A DNA stretch of 40,281 bases, from contig JBQTJM010000040.1 of NCBI GenBank assembly GCA_052387115.1, positions 1 through 40,281 on the forward strand, in the 5' to 3' direction. A model generated the notes under the pieces. It was given only the letters and a program-made list of their open reading frames with translations. It was not told the DNA's origin and made no database searches. Below, in pieces: positions 8,061 to 16,401 of this stretch. Source of the stretch: JACCXJ01 sp052387115. Its GTDB lineage: Bacteria; Pseudomonadota; Gammaproteobacteria; JACCXJ01. Each line of letters begins with the position of its first letter. Positions within the stretch are counted from its first letter, which is position 1. Both the position numbers and the translations under genes were made by a program.

Positions 8061-8348
8061 TCATTCAAACTGCCCTGGCCATCTCCTGGCCCCATGCAGC
8101 ACGCGAAGGATAATGAGAGCGTCGCCTATCACGCGGTAGGCGACGATGTAACGCGTGCCCGTGATCACCAACTCTCGGGTATCCGGCACCCGGCCGGGAC
8201 GGCCCATTGCGGGCTGTTCGCGCAAGGCGGCCGCAGCCTCCTTGATGCGTTTCGCGATCCTTACCGCGGCCTGGGGGTTATCCCTGGCAACATAGGCGCG
8301 GAGCTCGCGCAGATCGGCAATCGCATCGTCCTGCCACCTTATTCGCAT
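8061..8348 (-). CDS. RelE/ParE-family toxin
   Basis: The 95-residue protein has the RelE/ParE fold pattern: an N-terminal strand MRIRWQDDAIADLREL, a helical hairpin with AAVRIAKRIKEAAAALREQP, then GRPGRVPDTRELVITGTRYIVAYRV and a last strand LIILRVLHGARRWP. Such toxins inhibit translation or DNA gyrase; which one is not decidable here. Its start overlaps the antitoxin end by ten bases, the usual antitoxin-first operon order. It appears intact. Confidence 0.88.
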   Translation of the reverse strand: MRIRWQDDAIADLRELRAYVARDNPQAAVRIAKRIKEAAAALREQPAMGRPGRVPDTRELVITGTRYIVAYRVIGDALIILRVLHGARRWPGQFE

Positions 8349-8611
8349 ACCGGAGGCCCCGCCTCCTGCACCGTGCCCCAGGTCTCGAGCCAGGCCTCGA
8401 CTTCTCCGTGGTCGGCAAACTCAGCCTCTCCGCTCTCTAAGCGCTTGACCGCCTTCTGAATCGCCTCGACCTGCCAAGCCTCAGCCGCCACGTAGCGCTC
8501 GATAGCATGCGCCATCAGCCAGGCACGGGGCCTGCCCGTTACCTCGGCCATTGCCTCCAACCGCTCCAGGGTCTCGGGGCTCAAGCGGATCGATACCGTT
8601 TTGCTCGTCAT
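8339..8611 (-). CDS. Ribbon-helix-helix antitoxin (CopG/ParD-like)
   Basis: The 90-residue protein starts MTSKTVSIRLSPETLERLEAMAEVTGRPRAWLMAHAIERYV, a ribbon-helix-helix DNA-binding domain. An acidic C-terminal part follows that would wrap the toxin. It would neutralise the RelE/ParE protein encoded next to it and repress the pair's promoter. ATG at 8611 is the only start that keeps the full ribbon strand. Confidence 0.88.
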   Translation of the reverse strand: MTSKTVSIRLSPETLERLEAMAEVTGRPRAWLMAHAIERYVAAEAWQVEAIQKAVKRLESGEAEFADHGEVEAWLETWGTVQEAGPPVCE

Positions 8612-8639
8612 AATGTAGCCCAGTGTGTTCTCCTGTGTT

Positions 8640-9117
8640 CTATTCTAGAGAGGGTATGCGGAGGTTTTCAAGGCCGACAAGCCAAGGCCAGGGACCGCGA
8701 AGCGGCGGAGCCCCAGGGACGGTGCCGGCAAACTATCAGCGGGCACTGCCATCCTGGAGAAGGCCTTCGGGCTCAAGCATCCCAACGTGGCCGCATGCCT
8801 CAAGAACCTGGCCTTGTTCTATTACGCCCAAGGCCAGTACGGGAAGGCCGAGCCGCTCTATCAGCGCTCACTCGCCCTCCTGGAAAAGGTCCTCGGCCCC
8901 GAGCATCCCGGCGCGGCCCAAAGCCTCAATAACCTGGCCGAGCTCTATCGGGCCCAAGGCCGGTACGCGAAGGGCCGAGCCGCTCCATCAGCGCTACTGG
9001 CCATCGTTGAGAAGGCCCTCGGGCCGGAACATCCTACCGTGGCGACACCCCGAAAGAACTACGCCGCATTGCTGCGGGCGGAGGGGCCGGGCGACCGAAG
9101 CCGACGCCCTGACAGGC
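8640..9117 (+). pseudogene. Frameshifted TPR-repeat protein fragment
   Basis: Three 42-residue kinesin-light-chain-type TPR units can be read when frames are combined: AILEKAFGLKHPNVAACLKN, then GQYGKAEPLYQRSLALLEKV with LGPEHPGAAQSLNN, then GRYAK and AIVEKALGPEHPTVA. The frame changes near 8752, 8970 and 9002, so no continuous protein is possible. No start or upstream domain remains. TPR proteins of this kind often belong to signalling or NTPase fusions, but nothing of the partner domain is left. It lies between two toxin-antitoxin pairs in the inserted segment. Confidence 0.75.
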
Positions 9118-9154
9118 TGACTCAAAATCGTTGTTTCCGCACGTCCCTCAATCT

Positions 9155-9451
9155 TTAGGCCCGGCGCTGCCAGACTGTCGGGTCACGGCTGCCGTGAAAG
9201 ACTGCCAGAATAACAACGCGCCGCGTCTCCGCACGGAAGTAGACGCTGTATGGAAACCGCTCCACTGTGACGCGGCGCATGCCTTTGTGAACCACCGCAT
9301 AGAGTTGGGGTTGCTCGGCAGCGAGCGCAACGCATCGCTCGACTTCAGCGATAAACTCAACCCCGAGGTTTGGGCGCTGTGCCTCGTACCACGCAGCCGC
9401 CTCGATGAGCTCTGCGCGGGCGGCACGGCGAAACGTAACCGAAAGGGTCAT
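9155..9451 (-). CDS. RelE/ParE-family toxin
   Basis: The 98-residue protein opens MTLSVTFRRAARAELIEAAAWYEAQRPNLGVEFIAEVERCV and ends with GMRRVTVERFPYSVYFRAE, then VVILAVFHGSRDPTVWQRR, a typical RelE/ParE toxin. It overlaps the end of the upstream antitoxin by four bases (ATGA). It appears intact, with all expected strands and the terminal R-x-P-x-x-W type motif. Confidence 0.9.
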   Translation of the reverse strand: MTLSVTFRRAARAELIEAAAWYEAQRPNLGVEFIAEVERCVALAAEQPQLYAVVHKGMRRVTVERFPYSVYFRAETRRVVILAVFHGSRDPTVWQRRA

Positions 9452-9675
9452 CGCCCAATGTGGGCGAGCGCCGAGGCCTTGACCTCATTCCACGGAACTA
9501 CATCATCAGGGTTCGCCTCGTGGTCCGCGAGCCGCCGGTCAAGCTCTGCTTTTTGAGCATCCGTCGGGGCCGGGACCGTGTTGCGTCTCGCAATGTCGTC
9601 CCAGAGCGCCTCCACCAACTCAAGCTGCTCTTCCACGCTGAGTTGACGAGCTTGATCAAGAAGATGCGTATTCAT
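9448..9675 (-). CDS. Addiction module antitoxin (TIGR02574-like)
   Basis: The 75-residue protein reads MNTHLLDQARQLSVEEQLELVEALWDD, followed by PAPTDAQKAELDRRLADHEANPDDVVPWNEVKA. This is the widespread short antitoxin family that pairs with ParE-type toxins. ATG at 9675 fits the family length; the longer frame adds unrelated residues. It is translationally coupled to the toxin. Confidence 0.9.
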   Translation of the reverse strand: MNTHLLDQARQLSVEEQLELVEALWDDIARRNTVPAPTDAQKAELDRRLADHEANPDDVVPWNEVKASALAHIGR

Positions 9676-9737
9676 GGGCAAAGTATAGACCTGGTTTCTG
9701 CCTTCTTTCTCTATTGGAGTCCCAGTCCCTGTTGGGG

Positions 9738-10025
9738 TCGAGGAGGTGTTCCCTTGCGGCAGGCAATGTTCCATGCGCGATGGCAGTCCAGCATAGCAGG
9801 ACAGCGGTAGGGTGCAAGGTACGACGGCTCTGTTCACTGGGGTCCAGTTGTGGATGTGTCCGTCTTGAGGGTGCGCAGGGCTGTTTCGCGGCTAGGCCTG
9901 CCGGTGCGCGCGGTGGCAGCGTCAGGCCGCAAGCCCGTTCCTGTCCACGGTCATGCGGTCTTGGAGCGGCACGCAATCCTCGGTTATCGGGGTACGTACC
10001 CTCCTATACTGCGGGGCGCTCAGCG
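9738..10025. repeat. Long imperfect repeat, partial copy B' plus copy B
   Basis: Bases 9819-10025 align with repeat copy A (7790-8015). The stretch just before, about 9738-9815, again resembles the inner part of copy A: a GGTGTT..., GCGATGGCA and GCATAGCAGGACAGCG series. The element is therefore present about two and a half times and brackets both toxin-antitoxin pairs. No transposase or clean terminal inverted repeat was found. Confidence 0.65.
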
Positions 10026-10297
10026 CGCGGCCGCGGCCTCCCCGAAGCCGATCACGCCCGTCCCGCAGTAAACCTGGGCTAGCTAGCAGACACGAACCGT
10101 TTGAATCGGAAGCGCGGCAACCGCTGACGCCCGCGCACAACCGGGATGACGCAGCGGCCTGCGGAGCCGCGAGGGCAGTTGCTCGCGCTCTTTGCGAGCA
10201 TCTGCCCGAAGTGGCGGAGCGGACGGCGGCGACGGAAAGTGAGGCGGCGAGCGAAGTGCGAGCGAAGGCAGGGAGGGGATCCGGCAGCGGAGCTATA
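10026..10297. other. No recognisable gene
   Basis: GC-rich DNA with an open plus frame of low-complexity composition (alanine, arginine and glutamate rich). It has no recognisable domain, start signal or repeat. It is probably decayed sequence at the edge of the repeat copy. Confidence 0.4.
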
Positions 10298-11506
10298 CTA
10301 GATTGGCATGATACCGGCCCCAAGCGAGCCTCCTTTTATTGAAGCACTATGCCGAACGAAGCGGCCGGACTTCGGGTCGAGCCGAAGGTAAATTATCCGG
10401 AGCACTTCACCTACTCTCGTATCGCTTAGAGTGGGCACAATATCACTCATACCCGTAATGCTCTTACCATCGTACTCAATAACTATGTCCCCCGTCGTCA
10501 GGTCCGCCTCCTTAATGGCAAGAAGTTCGTTTGTCTCTGCTTGCAGTCGATTTGCTTCTTCGTCAAGAAGCCGCGACCCGTCTTGTTTTAACGTTGCTTT
10601 TTTTGCAACCACATTTGCAAGTTCTCGCACATACTTGCCCTTTATTTCCTCAAGCGCATGTCGATCCATCGTCATCTGACGTGGCTCAAGTAGTCGAAGC
10701 GCCCCTATTCGCGCTGCAGCTGACGATGTAGGTACACAGAGTTCATTCAGGAGCTGTAAACCTTCTATATAAGCAATTTGGCTATTTGTGCGTAGTGATT
10801 CCGCTGACAGCGCAACACGACGAGAGGAATATTCGTGCATCGGCGTACCCGGAGATGAATACTGACCGGGTTCAGATAAGGAGTTGAATAAAGACTCCGT
10901 TGCCCATTTAACATTCTCAAGTTGATCGTAAAACGCTCGGATTGGTTCTGGATCTGTTCCTGAAGTGGTTAGCAATTGTGTAAAAGGTTGCCCAAACTCC
11001 GTATGCAAGGGGCTGCTGTTTAAAGTGTGCCTGAGCGTACCTATACGCTGCTCCGCTATTAGCCGACGGTAACCAGACATAGTAGATTGTTCCAGTGACG
11101 GTGCAACACTGTCGTTAGCTGACTGATATCTTTTGTCGAAGGCGTCAGGCTTTAAGGATTCGTGTACGTACGCGAGACGAGCATCAAGTGCGGCTATATT
11201 CGCCAAGACCTCGCCTTAGCTTGTTTGATCTTCTGTTGCCTAACTTCCGGCGTGTCACCAGAATGCACGGTTAGCTGTTCTATCTTATCAGCATTAATAA
11301 CAGTTCCGATGGGACCCAGTGAAGGTTTGGGTGTTTCGTGTAGAAGCCTCGGTAGGGGTGTCCTGAGCTTTCTGCAAAAACGACGTTGGGTTCCATAAAA
11401 CCACTCACGCAATCACGAACAACAGAATCAAGAGTGTGCTTAGCAGAATCTTCGGAAAGGTTTGAAGTTCACCAATCAGCGAGAGCAGCTTTTGGAAATG
11501 CTCCAT
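10298..11506 (-). pseudogene. Broken membrane-anchored protein with C-terminal PDZ-like domain
   Basis: Pieces in successive frames read as one protein. From ATG 11506 comes MEHFQKLLSL, then a membrane helix (FPKILLSTLLILLFVIA) that ends in TGA. Without the stop the same frame continues VVLWNPTSFLQKA. A second frame gives IGTVINADKIEQLTV and VRQQKIKQAKAR. A -1 shift near 11205 leads into VLANIAALDARLAYVHESL and a 300-residue helical region. The end is PDZ-like: TTGDIVIEYDGKSITGMSDI, then RFVRHSASIKGG and GAGIMPI. The longest open part is 10298-11206 from a TTG. The segment is visibly AT-richer than its neighbours, which suggests transfer. Function is unknown. Recent decay is the simplest reading; sequencing error cannot be excluded. 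Confidence 0.65.
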
Positions 11507-11920
11507 TTGTGTTGTCTCCACACGTAGTCTTCGCAGAGCTTCTTAAGGCATGTGCTTGTGGCGTTGAGCGAGCGCACGACATCTATTCTATCTCCCAACA
11601 CCCAATGGGGAACGAGATAGGGCGTTCGGGTTATGAGAGTCGCGGGCCTGCATGCGCCAAAGGTGTCCAACCACGTTTACGGCCGCCCGCGACTCGACCG
11701 CCCTTGCACTTACCGGCCATCGGGTCGTCATGCGCCCCTTGGCGGAATCGTTGGGCTGCACCGCCAATCCCGAGTTGAGTTGCAGGGAGCTGTAGCAGAG
11801 AACTCGACCGGGAACAGCACCACCGGCAGCCCACGCGCCACAGCGCCCGAGCCCCGAGCCAGGACCCCGCCCCACGGGCAATTGATAGGCCTCAAGCCGG
11901 AGGGGGACCGGTCCGCCCTC
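11507..11920. other. Gap between the PDZ relic and mch; no gene recognised
   Basis: Several overlapping open frames occur but none resembles a known protein or has a plausible start. No T-tract terminator for mch is visible on the minus strand. This is the right end of the inserted segment. Confidence 0.4.
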
Positions 11921-12907
11921 CTAGCTCACCGTGTGGCCGAAGGACTGCTCCAGGACGGCCGGATTGAGGCTGCCCGCCTTGTGGCTCATCCCACTCTGGA
12001 GCGAGGTGATGCACACGCGCGCGGGGCTGAACAGCATTGGGTCGATGTCGTAGAAGCTATTGCCGGAGTCCTCGAAGATCTGCGCGAAGGGCTTGCCGTA
12101 GTCGCGCGAGGCGCTGCTCGGAAGGCGTTGGGCGAGATCGGCGGCCTCGGCATCGCCGCAATCCACGAACAGGTGCGTGTCCCCGCCGTAGAGTAACGCG
12201 TCGTTGGCGCGGCCCATGGCGGTCATGAAGTCGGGCGAGGGCGGCGACAACGGGGCCGTGGCCATGCCGTCCACGATCGCCGTCAAGGGAAAACCGAGGG
12301 CGTGGATCTTGTGGAGCGCGACTTCGAGCGAGCGCGCCACGACCTGCACCGCGCCGCACAGGCCGGTGGTCGGGGTCAGGATCAATGTCAGGTTCTCGGG
12401 CTCTATCCCGCAGTTGTGCGCCACCCGGTCCGCGATCTCGACGGGCGGGAGGACGCTCACCTCGAGCACCAGCACACCGGTGGTCGAGGCGTCCCGATAC
12501 CCCAGCTCATCGAACAGCGGCTCATGGCTGCCCAGTGCCCGCGCCGGCCCCGAGCCCAGCGCCCGGAAGGCGCCCTTGCCCTGGCCGTGCTCCAGGCTCC
12601 AGCCGGCGTACTGGCTTCCGAGGCAGGCAATGACCGGGTCGCTGGTGAGCACATCGACGTGCAGCATCCAGTTGGCGAAGGCCGAGCCCGCCCGGATCCG
12701 CACCTGGCCGAGCCCGCCCAGGCAGATCTCCGCGATGCGCCGGCCGGCCTCTAAGCCGCCGGGGACCTTGATCCCGGCATCGATGACCTGCGTCCCGTTG
12801 GCGAGGCGCTCGACGCTGATCCGTAGCGACGGTGCCTCCGAAACCAGGGCCTCCACTAGAGGACGCGTGCGTGCGTTGACGCTCACCGGAACCGATTCGT
12901 TCGTCAT
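11921..12907 (-). CDS. mch: Methenyl-H4MPT cyclohydrolase
   Basis: Mch interconverts methenyl-H4MPT and 5-formyl-H4MPT in the cytoplasm, between MtdB and Ftr. The 328-residue protein shows ANGTQVIDAGIKVPGGLEAGRRIAEICLGGLG, MLHVDVLTSDPVIACLGSQYAGW, DASTTGVLVLEVS, and the C-terminal DYGKPFAQIFEDSGNSFYDIDP and LFSPARV. ATG at 12907 is preferred to the TTG six bases upstream. It is separated from the ATP-grasp gene by about 157 bases that contain an intergenic repeat. On its 3' side, the next H4MPT gene lies 4 kb away beyond an insertion. Confidence 0.96.
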   Translation of the reverse strand: MTNESVPVSVNARTRPLVEALVSEAPSLRISVERLANGTQVIDAGIKVPGGLEAGRRIAEICLGGLGQVRIRAGSAFANWMLHVDVLTSDPVIACLGSQYAGWSLEHGQGKGAFRALGSGPARALGSHEPLFDELGYRDASTTGVLVLEVSVLPPVEIADRVAHNCGIEPENLTLILTPTTGLCGAVQVVARSLEVALHKIHALGFPLTAIVDGMATAPLSPPSPDFMTAMGRANDALLYGGDTHLFVDCGDAEAADLAQRLPSSASRDYGKPFAQIFEDSGNSFYDIDPMLFSPARVCITSLQSGMSHKAGSLNPAVLEQSFGHTVS

Positions 12908-12978
12908 GGGCAAAGCTCTTCGTGTCTTGTTGAACCCCGGATCGACCTATACGACACAGGTCACCAATCCCCTGTATT

Positions 12979-13029
12979 GATCCCCTCACCCTAGCCCTCT
13001 CCCGGAGGGTCCCGGAGGGAGCGGGGATC
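12979..13029. repeat. Intergenic GC-rich repeat (first copy)
   Basis: The stretch GATCCCCTCACCC, CCCTCTCCCGGAGGG, TCCCGGAGGGAG recurs in inverted orientation at 21566-21607 with only about three differences over roughly 42 bases. A looser copy is at 37655-37695. The ends GGATCCCC/GGGGATCC allow a hairpin. It is probably a dispersed intergenic element. Confidence 0.7.
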
Positions 13030-13064
13030 CAAGGCAGCGATTCATGGCCGGAGCCAGTTATAGT

Positions 13065-14222
13065 CTATGCCGCTTGCGGCCACCCGAGCACCGCGGAGAG
13101 ATTGGCCCGCCGGTCGGACAAGAGGCGATCCACGACCTTTCGCTGGGCCGCCCGCGCATGCAGGGTGCAGATCGGCTCGCCGGCCTGGATGATGGTCCCG
13201 TCCGCGGGACGATCGCGTGCCCAGTCGGGCCATTGGAGTCCACCCGGGATCGCGAACGTTTCGGACGCAAAGAGCACCTCCTGCGCCGCGACCCCCCCGC
13301 GCCCCGAACGAGCCGCACGAGGCAAGCGACCCTGGCAGGCAGCGACGTGCAGTTGGAACAAGCCCGGCCCATGGTCATCGAGGTCCTCGTACAGCTCAAA
13401 GGTCGCAGTCGGGCGCGGATTGACCTCCAGCACCGAGTACCGCCCGTCCTCGTCGAGCATGAAATCGAGACCGCATAGGCCCACGAGCCCGAGCGCCGGG
13501 ACCAGCGCCTGGACCGCGTCCTCGACGGTAGGGGCGGCCGGCGGCTCCGAAACGGTCACGGCCCCGGCGTAGCGGAAACGCGTCGCGCCCGTCCCGCCCT
13601 GGACCCGGATCTCGTTGTATCCGACCATCGCGGCGTGCCGCCCGTCGGCCAGGAACACGACCGAATGCGGCCGGCCGGGCACCTGGCGTTGTAGATAATG
13701 ACCGGGCGGGCAGCATGCCTTGGCCGGCCGGACGTGTGCGCCGCCCGCGCCACCGATGCGCTTGCAAAGCCAGCCCCTGGCATCGAAAACCGGTCCCACG
13801 GGCGCGCCCGTGATGGTCTCGGGGTGCGGGATCCCGAGGCGCACGAGGAGTGGGAAAAAGCACGCGGGGTCCTTCGCGCGCCGTACGACCTCGGGCGGGT
13901 TGCCGAGCAGCCGGCCGACGCGGCCCATCGTTTCGAGCAGTTCGATCCGGTCCTCGAAACCGCTCCCGGCGACGATGCCGCCGATCCCCTTCCGGCCTTC
14001 GATTCTATGCAGGCGGTCGAGCAAGCGCTCCGCGGAAAACCCGGTGACGATCGAGCCGATCCGCGATACCGACCGCGACAGGGCGCAGGTATCCCCGTCG
14101 GCATAGAGGTCGAGGACATGCACCGGGAGCCCCGACCGCGCCGCCGAGCGGGCCAAGGCCCGCCCGCTCTGGGCCACGACGACGATCGGCCGATCGCAAG
14201 AGGTTCGGTCAGCCGGCGGCAT
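13065..14222 (-). CDS. ATP-grasp protein of the H4MPT cluster
   Basis: The 385-residue protein carries an N-terminal pre-ATP-grasp domain (IVVVAQSGRALARSAARSG, then VHVLDLYADGDT), an ATP-grasp core with LCKRIGGAGGAHVRPA, and the metal-site stretch CGLDFMLDEDGRYSVLEVNPRPTATFELYED. A related ATP-grasp gene (I recall it as orfY) lies next to mtdB and mch in methylotroph gene islands. It is thought to take part in H4MPT or methylofuran synthesis, with unknown substrate. It overlaps the end of mtdB by 14 bases, so it is co-translated with it. Confidence 0.82.
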   Translation of the reverse strand: MPPADRTSCDRPIVVVAQSGRALARSAARSGLPVHVLDLYADGDTCALSRSVSRIGSIVTGFSAERLLDRLHRIEGRKGIGGIVAGSGFEDRIELLETMGRVGRLLGNPPEVVRRAKDPACFFPLLVRLGIPHPETITGAPVGPVFDARGWLCKRIGGAGGAHVRPAKACCPPGHYLQRQVPGRPHSVVFLADGRHAAMVGYNEIRVQGGTGATRFRYAGAVTVSEPPAAPTVEDAVQALVPALGLVGLCGLDFMLDEDGRYSVLEVNPRPTATFELYEDLDDHGPGLFQLHVAACQGRLPRAARSGRGGVAAQEVLFASETFAIPGGLQWPDWARDRPADGTIIQAGEPICTLHARAAQRKVVDRLLSDRRANLSAVLGWPQAA

Positions 14223-15114
14223 ACTCCCGTGCCACGGCGAATGCCTGGGTGTGATCGAGGTATACCGGTTTAGGGGCCTCGATCATCATCTGGAACAGCC
14301 GGTAATGGACCTTGTACTTCACGTTACCGATGGCGAGCGCCCCGATGCCGGCCGCCCGGGCGGGGGTCGATGGCAGTTCCTTGCCCATGTCCTGCACGCC
14401 CACGCCCTCGATCCCCGCGGGCGGCACGGCGTTGACATCGGCCGCGACCAGGAGCCGCGGCGCCTCGGCGAGTTGGGCGCGGGACAGCACCTGGGCGCCG
14501 GCCTTGGCCGCGCCGACCACCACATCGGCGTCCTGTAGCAAGGCGCGGATGGCGGCATCGCCGCTGCTGTCGGCGCCGCGCATCTCGACCCCATAACGCC
14601 TGTTGTAGGGCGCCGCCGCCTTCAGGGCGGCCTCGCTACCGCGGGTGCTCGTCAGGTACATATGGGCCCCGGCGCCGGCCCCGATCACCCCGGCGCACAG
14701 ACCCACCGGACCGGTGCCGCCGAAGATGTAGATGTTGCGTCCCGCGAGGCTGCCCGCTCCCTTCTTGCGCAACCATATCTCGACGCAGGCCATGAGCGCC
14801 GCCGCGGTCGTGATGGCGCCGCTGGGATCGGCGAACACCGAGACCTCGAAGGGCGGCACCATGGCCTTGCGTGCCTCCTCCAGCATGTCGAGGGCGAGCC
14901 CGAAATCGCGACCGCCGATGAAGATCCCGGTGCGCTTCACCCCGGTCGGCCCGCGCGAGAAGATGGTGTCCTGGGTCAGCGCGTGGATGTCCTCGACCGT
15001 CACGTCCGCATAGGGGATGACCCCATCGAAATCGGCCTCGTAGGCCATGTTGACGTCGAAGGGGCTGACGTTCTTGGTGGAATTGAACATGTGCAAGAGG
15101 TAAGGGTCTTTCAT
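14209..15114 (-). CDS. mtdB: NAD(P)-dependent methylene-H4MPT dehydrogenase
   Basis: MtdB oxidises methylene-H4MPT to methenyl-H4MPT with NAD+ or NADP+. The 301-residue protein from ATG 15114 opens MKDPYLLHMFNSTKNVSPFDVNMAYEADFD, contains RGPTGVKRTGIFIGGRD and the nucleotide-binding IYIFGGTGPVGLCAGVIGA near residue 130. It ends with the IGNVKYKVHYRLFQMM segment. A GGAG lies very close upstream. An alternative start 36 bases earlier adds an arginine-rich stretch that does not look like the family. It follows mptG and precedes the ATP-grasp gene. Confidence 0.96.
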   Translation of the reverse strand: MKDPYLLHMFNSTKNVSPFDVNMAYEADFDGVIPYADVTVEDIHALTQDTIFSRGPTGVKRTGIFIGGRDFGLALDMLEEARKAMVPPFEVSVFADPSGAITTAAALMACVEIWLRKKGAGSLAGRNIYIFGGTGPVGLCAGVIGAGAGAHMYLTSTRGSEAALKAAAPYNRRYGVEMRGADSSGDAAIRALLQDADVVVGAAKAGAQVLSRAQLAEAPRLLVAADVNAVPPAGIEGVGVQDMGKELPSTPARAAGIGALAIGNVKYKVHYRLFQMMIEAPKPVYLDHTQAFAVAREYAAG

Positions 15115-15171
15115 GGTCTCCGTCCGCAATGGCCGCCGGGGTCGTTTCAAGGGTATGCTCCGCCGATGCCC

Positions 15172-16167
15172 TCACGCCGCTTTGCGCTTCATCATCACCT
15201 CGGCGCCCCGATTCTGAGCCGTGCACGCGAGGAAAGTGAGTGAGTCCGCCCATCTCGGGCGCGCCGCGCGCACCAGGCGCTCGGCCTGTGCCGGGTCCTC
15301 ACAGAGCGCGAAGCCCGTGGGACCCCAGGAGCTTTGCCCGACGCCCGTGACCCCCTGCGCGCGCAGCCAACCAAGGGCCTCGGCGACCACGGGACTCGTG
15401 TAGCGCCCGCCTTGCAGGCTCGCGAAGTGATCCCCGACCGTGTCCTGGATAGCGGCGACCCCTGCGCTGAAGGGCACGAAATCCCGTTCCATGAGCGCCG
15501 GCAGGACCTGCATCACCAAGAGCCGGCACAACCGCCCGGCGGTCTCTTGTGTCATGGGCGCGAGGCGCTTGAAGGCTGCCGACTCGGCTGCGCCGTTCAG
15601 TCCTCGGCGCGCGCGATCCAGGATCACGATCACGCGCCAGTCCTCCGGAAACGGCATCTGGGCGATCACCGGCGGGATCGCGGTTCGCTCGCTATGCCCC
15701 CCGTCGACCACGAACCCGCCCGAGTCGAAGGCCCCGATCCCGATCCCCGAGCGCAGCCCGCGGCGCGTCGCCTGGGCCAGTTCCGGAAGATGACATTCGC
15801 GCTCGAAGAGGCGCGCCAGCGCCGCGCCCACGGCCAGCGAGAGTTGCGTTCCCGATCCCAGTCCGGCGTGCTCGGGGATGGCCTCATGGACCTGGATCCG
15901 CACCCCGTGCGCGATCCCGAGCGCCTCCAGGAGCGCCTCTGCGGAACGCGCGGCGCGCTCCGACGAGGGTCCTTCGGCGGAAATGCCCTTGGCGCGCTGC
16001 ACCGAAAGCCGCGTCTGTACCTCGGAGAGCGCGAGGCCGAGCCCGCCGAAGCGCCGGCCCAAGTCGCCGCTCATGTCGAGGAAGCCCATGTGCAGTCGCG
16101 CCGGGGCGGCGATCGTGATCGTCGCCTCATGCTCCGGGCGCGTGAATTGAGGATCCAGTGCCACCAC
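15172..16167 (-). CDS. mptG: Beta-ribofuranosylaminobenzene 5'-phosphate synthase
   Basis: Beta-RFAP synthase makes the first committed intermediate of methanopterin, joining 4-hydroxybenzoate or 4-aminobenzoate to PRPP with loss of CO2. The 331-residue protein is a GHMP-kinase-fold member with IAAPARLHMGFLDMSGDLGRRFGGLGLAL and the phosphate-loop PEHAGLGSGTQLSLAVG. SGIGIGAFDSGGFVVDGG and QSSWGPTGFALCED follow. The likely start is one of two adjacent GTG codons at 16167. It is the first gene of the leftward H4MPT operon and faces away from the fwd/fhc operon. Confidence 0.93.
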   Translation of the reverse strand: MVALDPQFTRPEHEATITIAAPARLHMGFLDMSGDLGRRFGGLGLALSEVQTRLSVQRAKGISAEGPSSERAARSAEALLEALGIAHGVRIQVHEAIPEHAGLGSGTQLSLAVGAALARLFERECHLPELAQATRRGLRSGIGIGAFDSGGFVVDGGHSERTAIPPVIAQMPFPEDWRVIVILDRARRGLNGAAESAAFKRLAPMTQETAGRLCRLLVMQVLPALMERDFVPFSAGVAAIQDTVGDHFASLQGGRYTSPVVAEALGWLRAQGVTGVGQSSWGPTGFALCEDPAQAERLVRAARPRWADSLTFLACTAQNRGAEVMMKRKAA

Positions 16168-16210
16168 CTGGGGGTCGGTCGACGCTTATAGTTCTAGGGA
16201 CGCGATGACA

Positions 16211-16241
16211 CGCATGATAGATCATGCGGCCACCGCATGAT
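16211..16241. promoter_or_regulatory. Candidate operator with three CGCATGAT half-sites
   Basis: A perfect 18-base palindrome, CGCATGATAGATCATGCG, occupies 16211-16228. A third, direct CGCATGAT lies at 16234-16241. The sites sit between the divergent mptG and fwdD-like genes, 44 bases upstream of mptG. A dimeric regulator controlling both arms of the pathway is inferred; no regulator gene is present nearby. Confidence 0.55.
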
Positions 16242-16401
16242 ACCGGATGGGCCCTATCCGGAATGAGCCCTCGCGCGCGGCCGTCGACGGGGCTCATGGC
16301 ATGTTACACTTGTACTATTTCGCGAGCGCCGAATCTGTCCGGGCCGATAGGTCCGAGCCGATGGAGCCGAGAAGGGGCGCCGCAGGTGGAAGAATGCATC
16401 C

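Noticed and set aside
7717..8139. Plus-strand frame across repeat copy A
   Set aside because: It overlaps the RimK-like gene in antisense and the RelE toxin end. The resemblance to a frame in copy B reflects the repeat, not a protein.
9953..10342. Alanine/glutamate-rich plus frame after repeat copy B
   Set aside because: It begins in repeat sequence, shows no domain or ribosome site, and runs into the antisense end of the PDZ relic.
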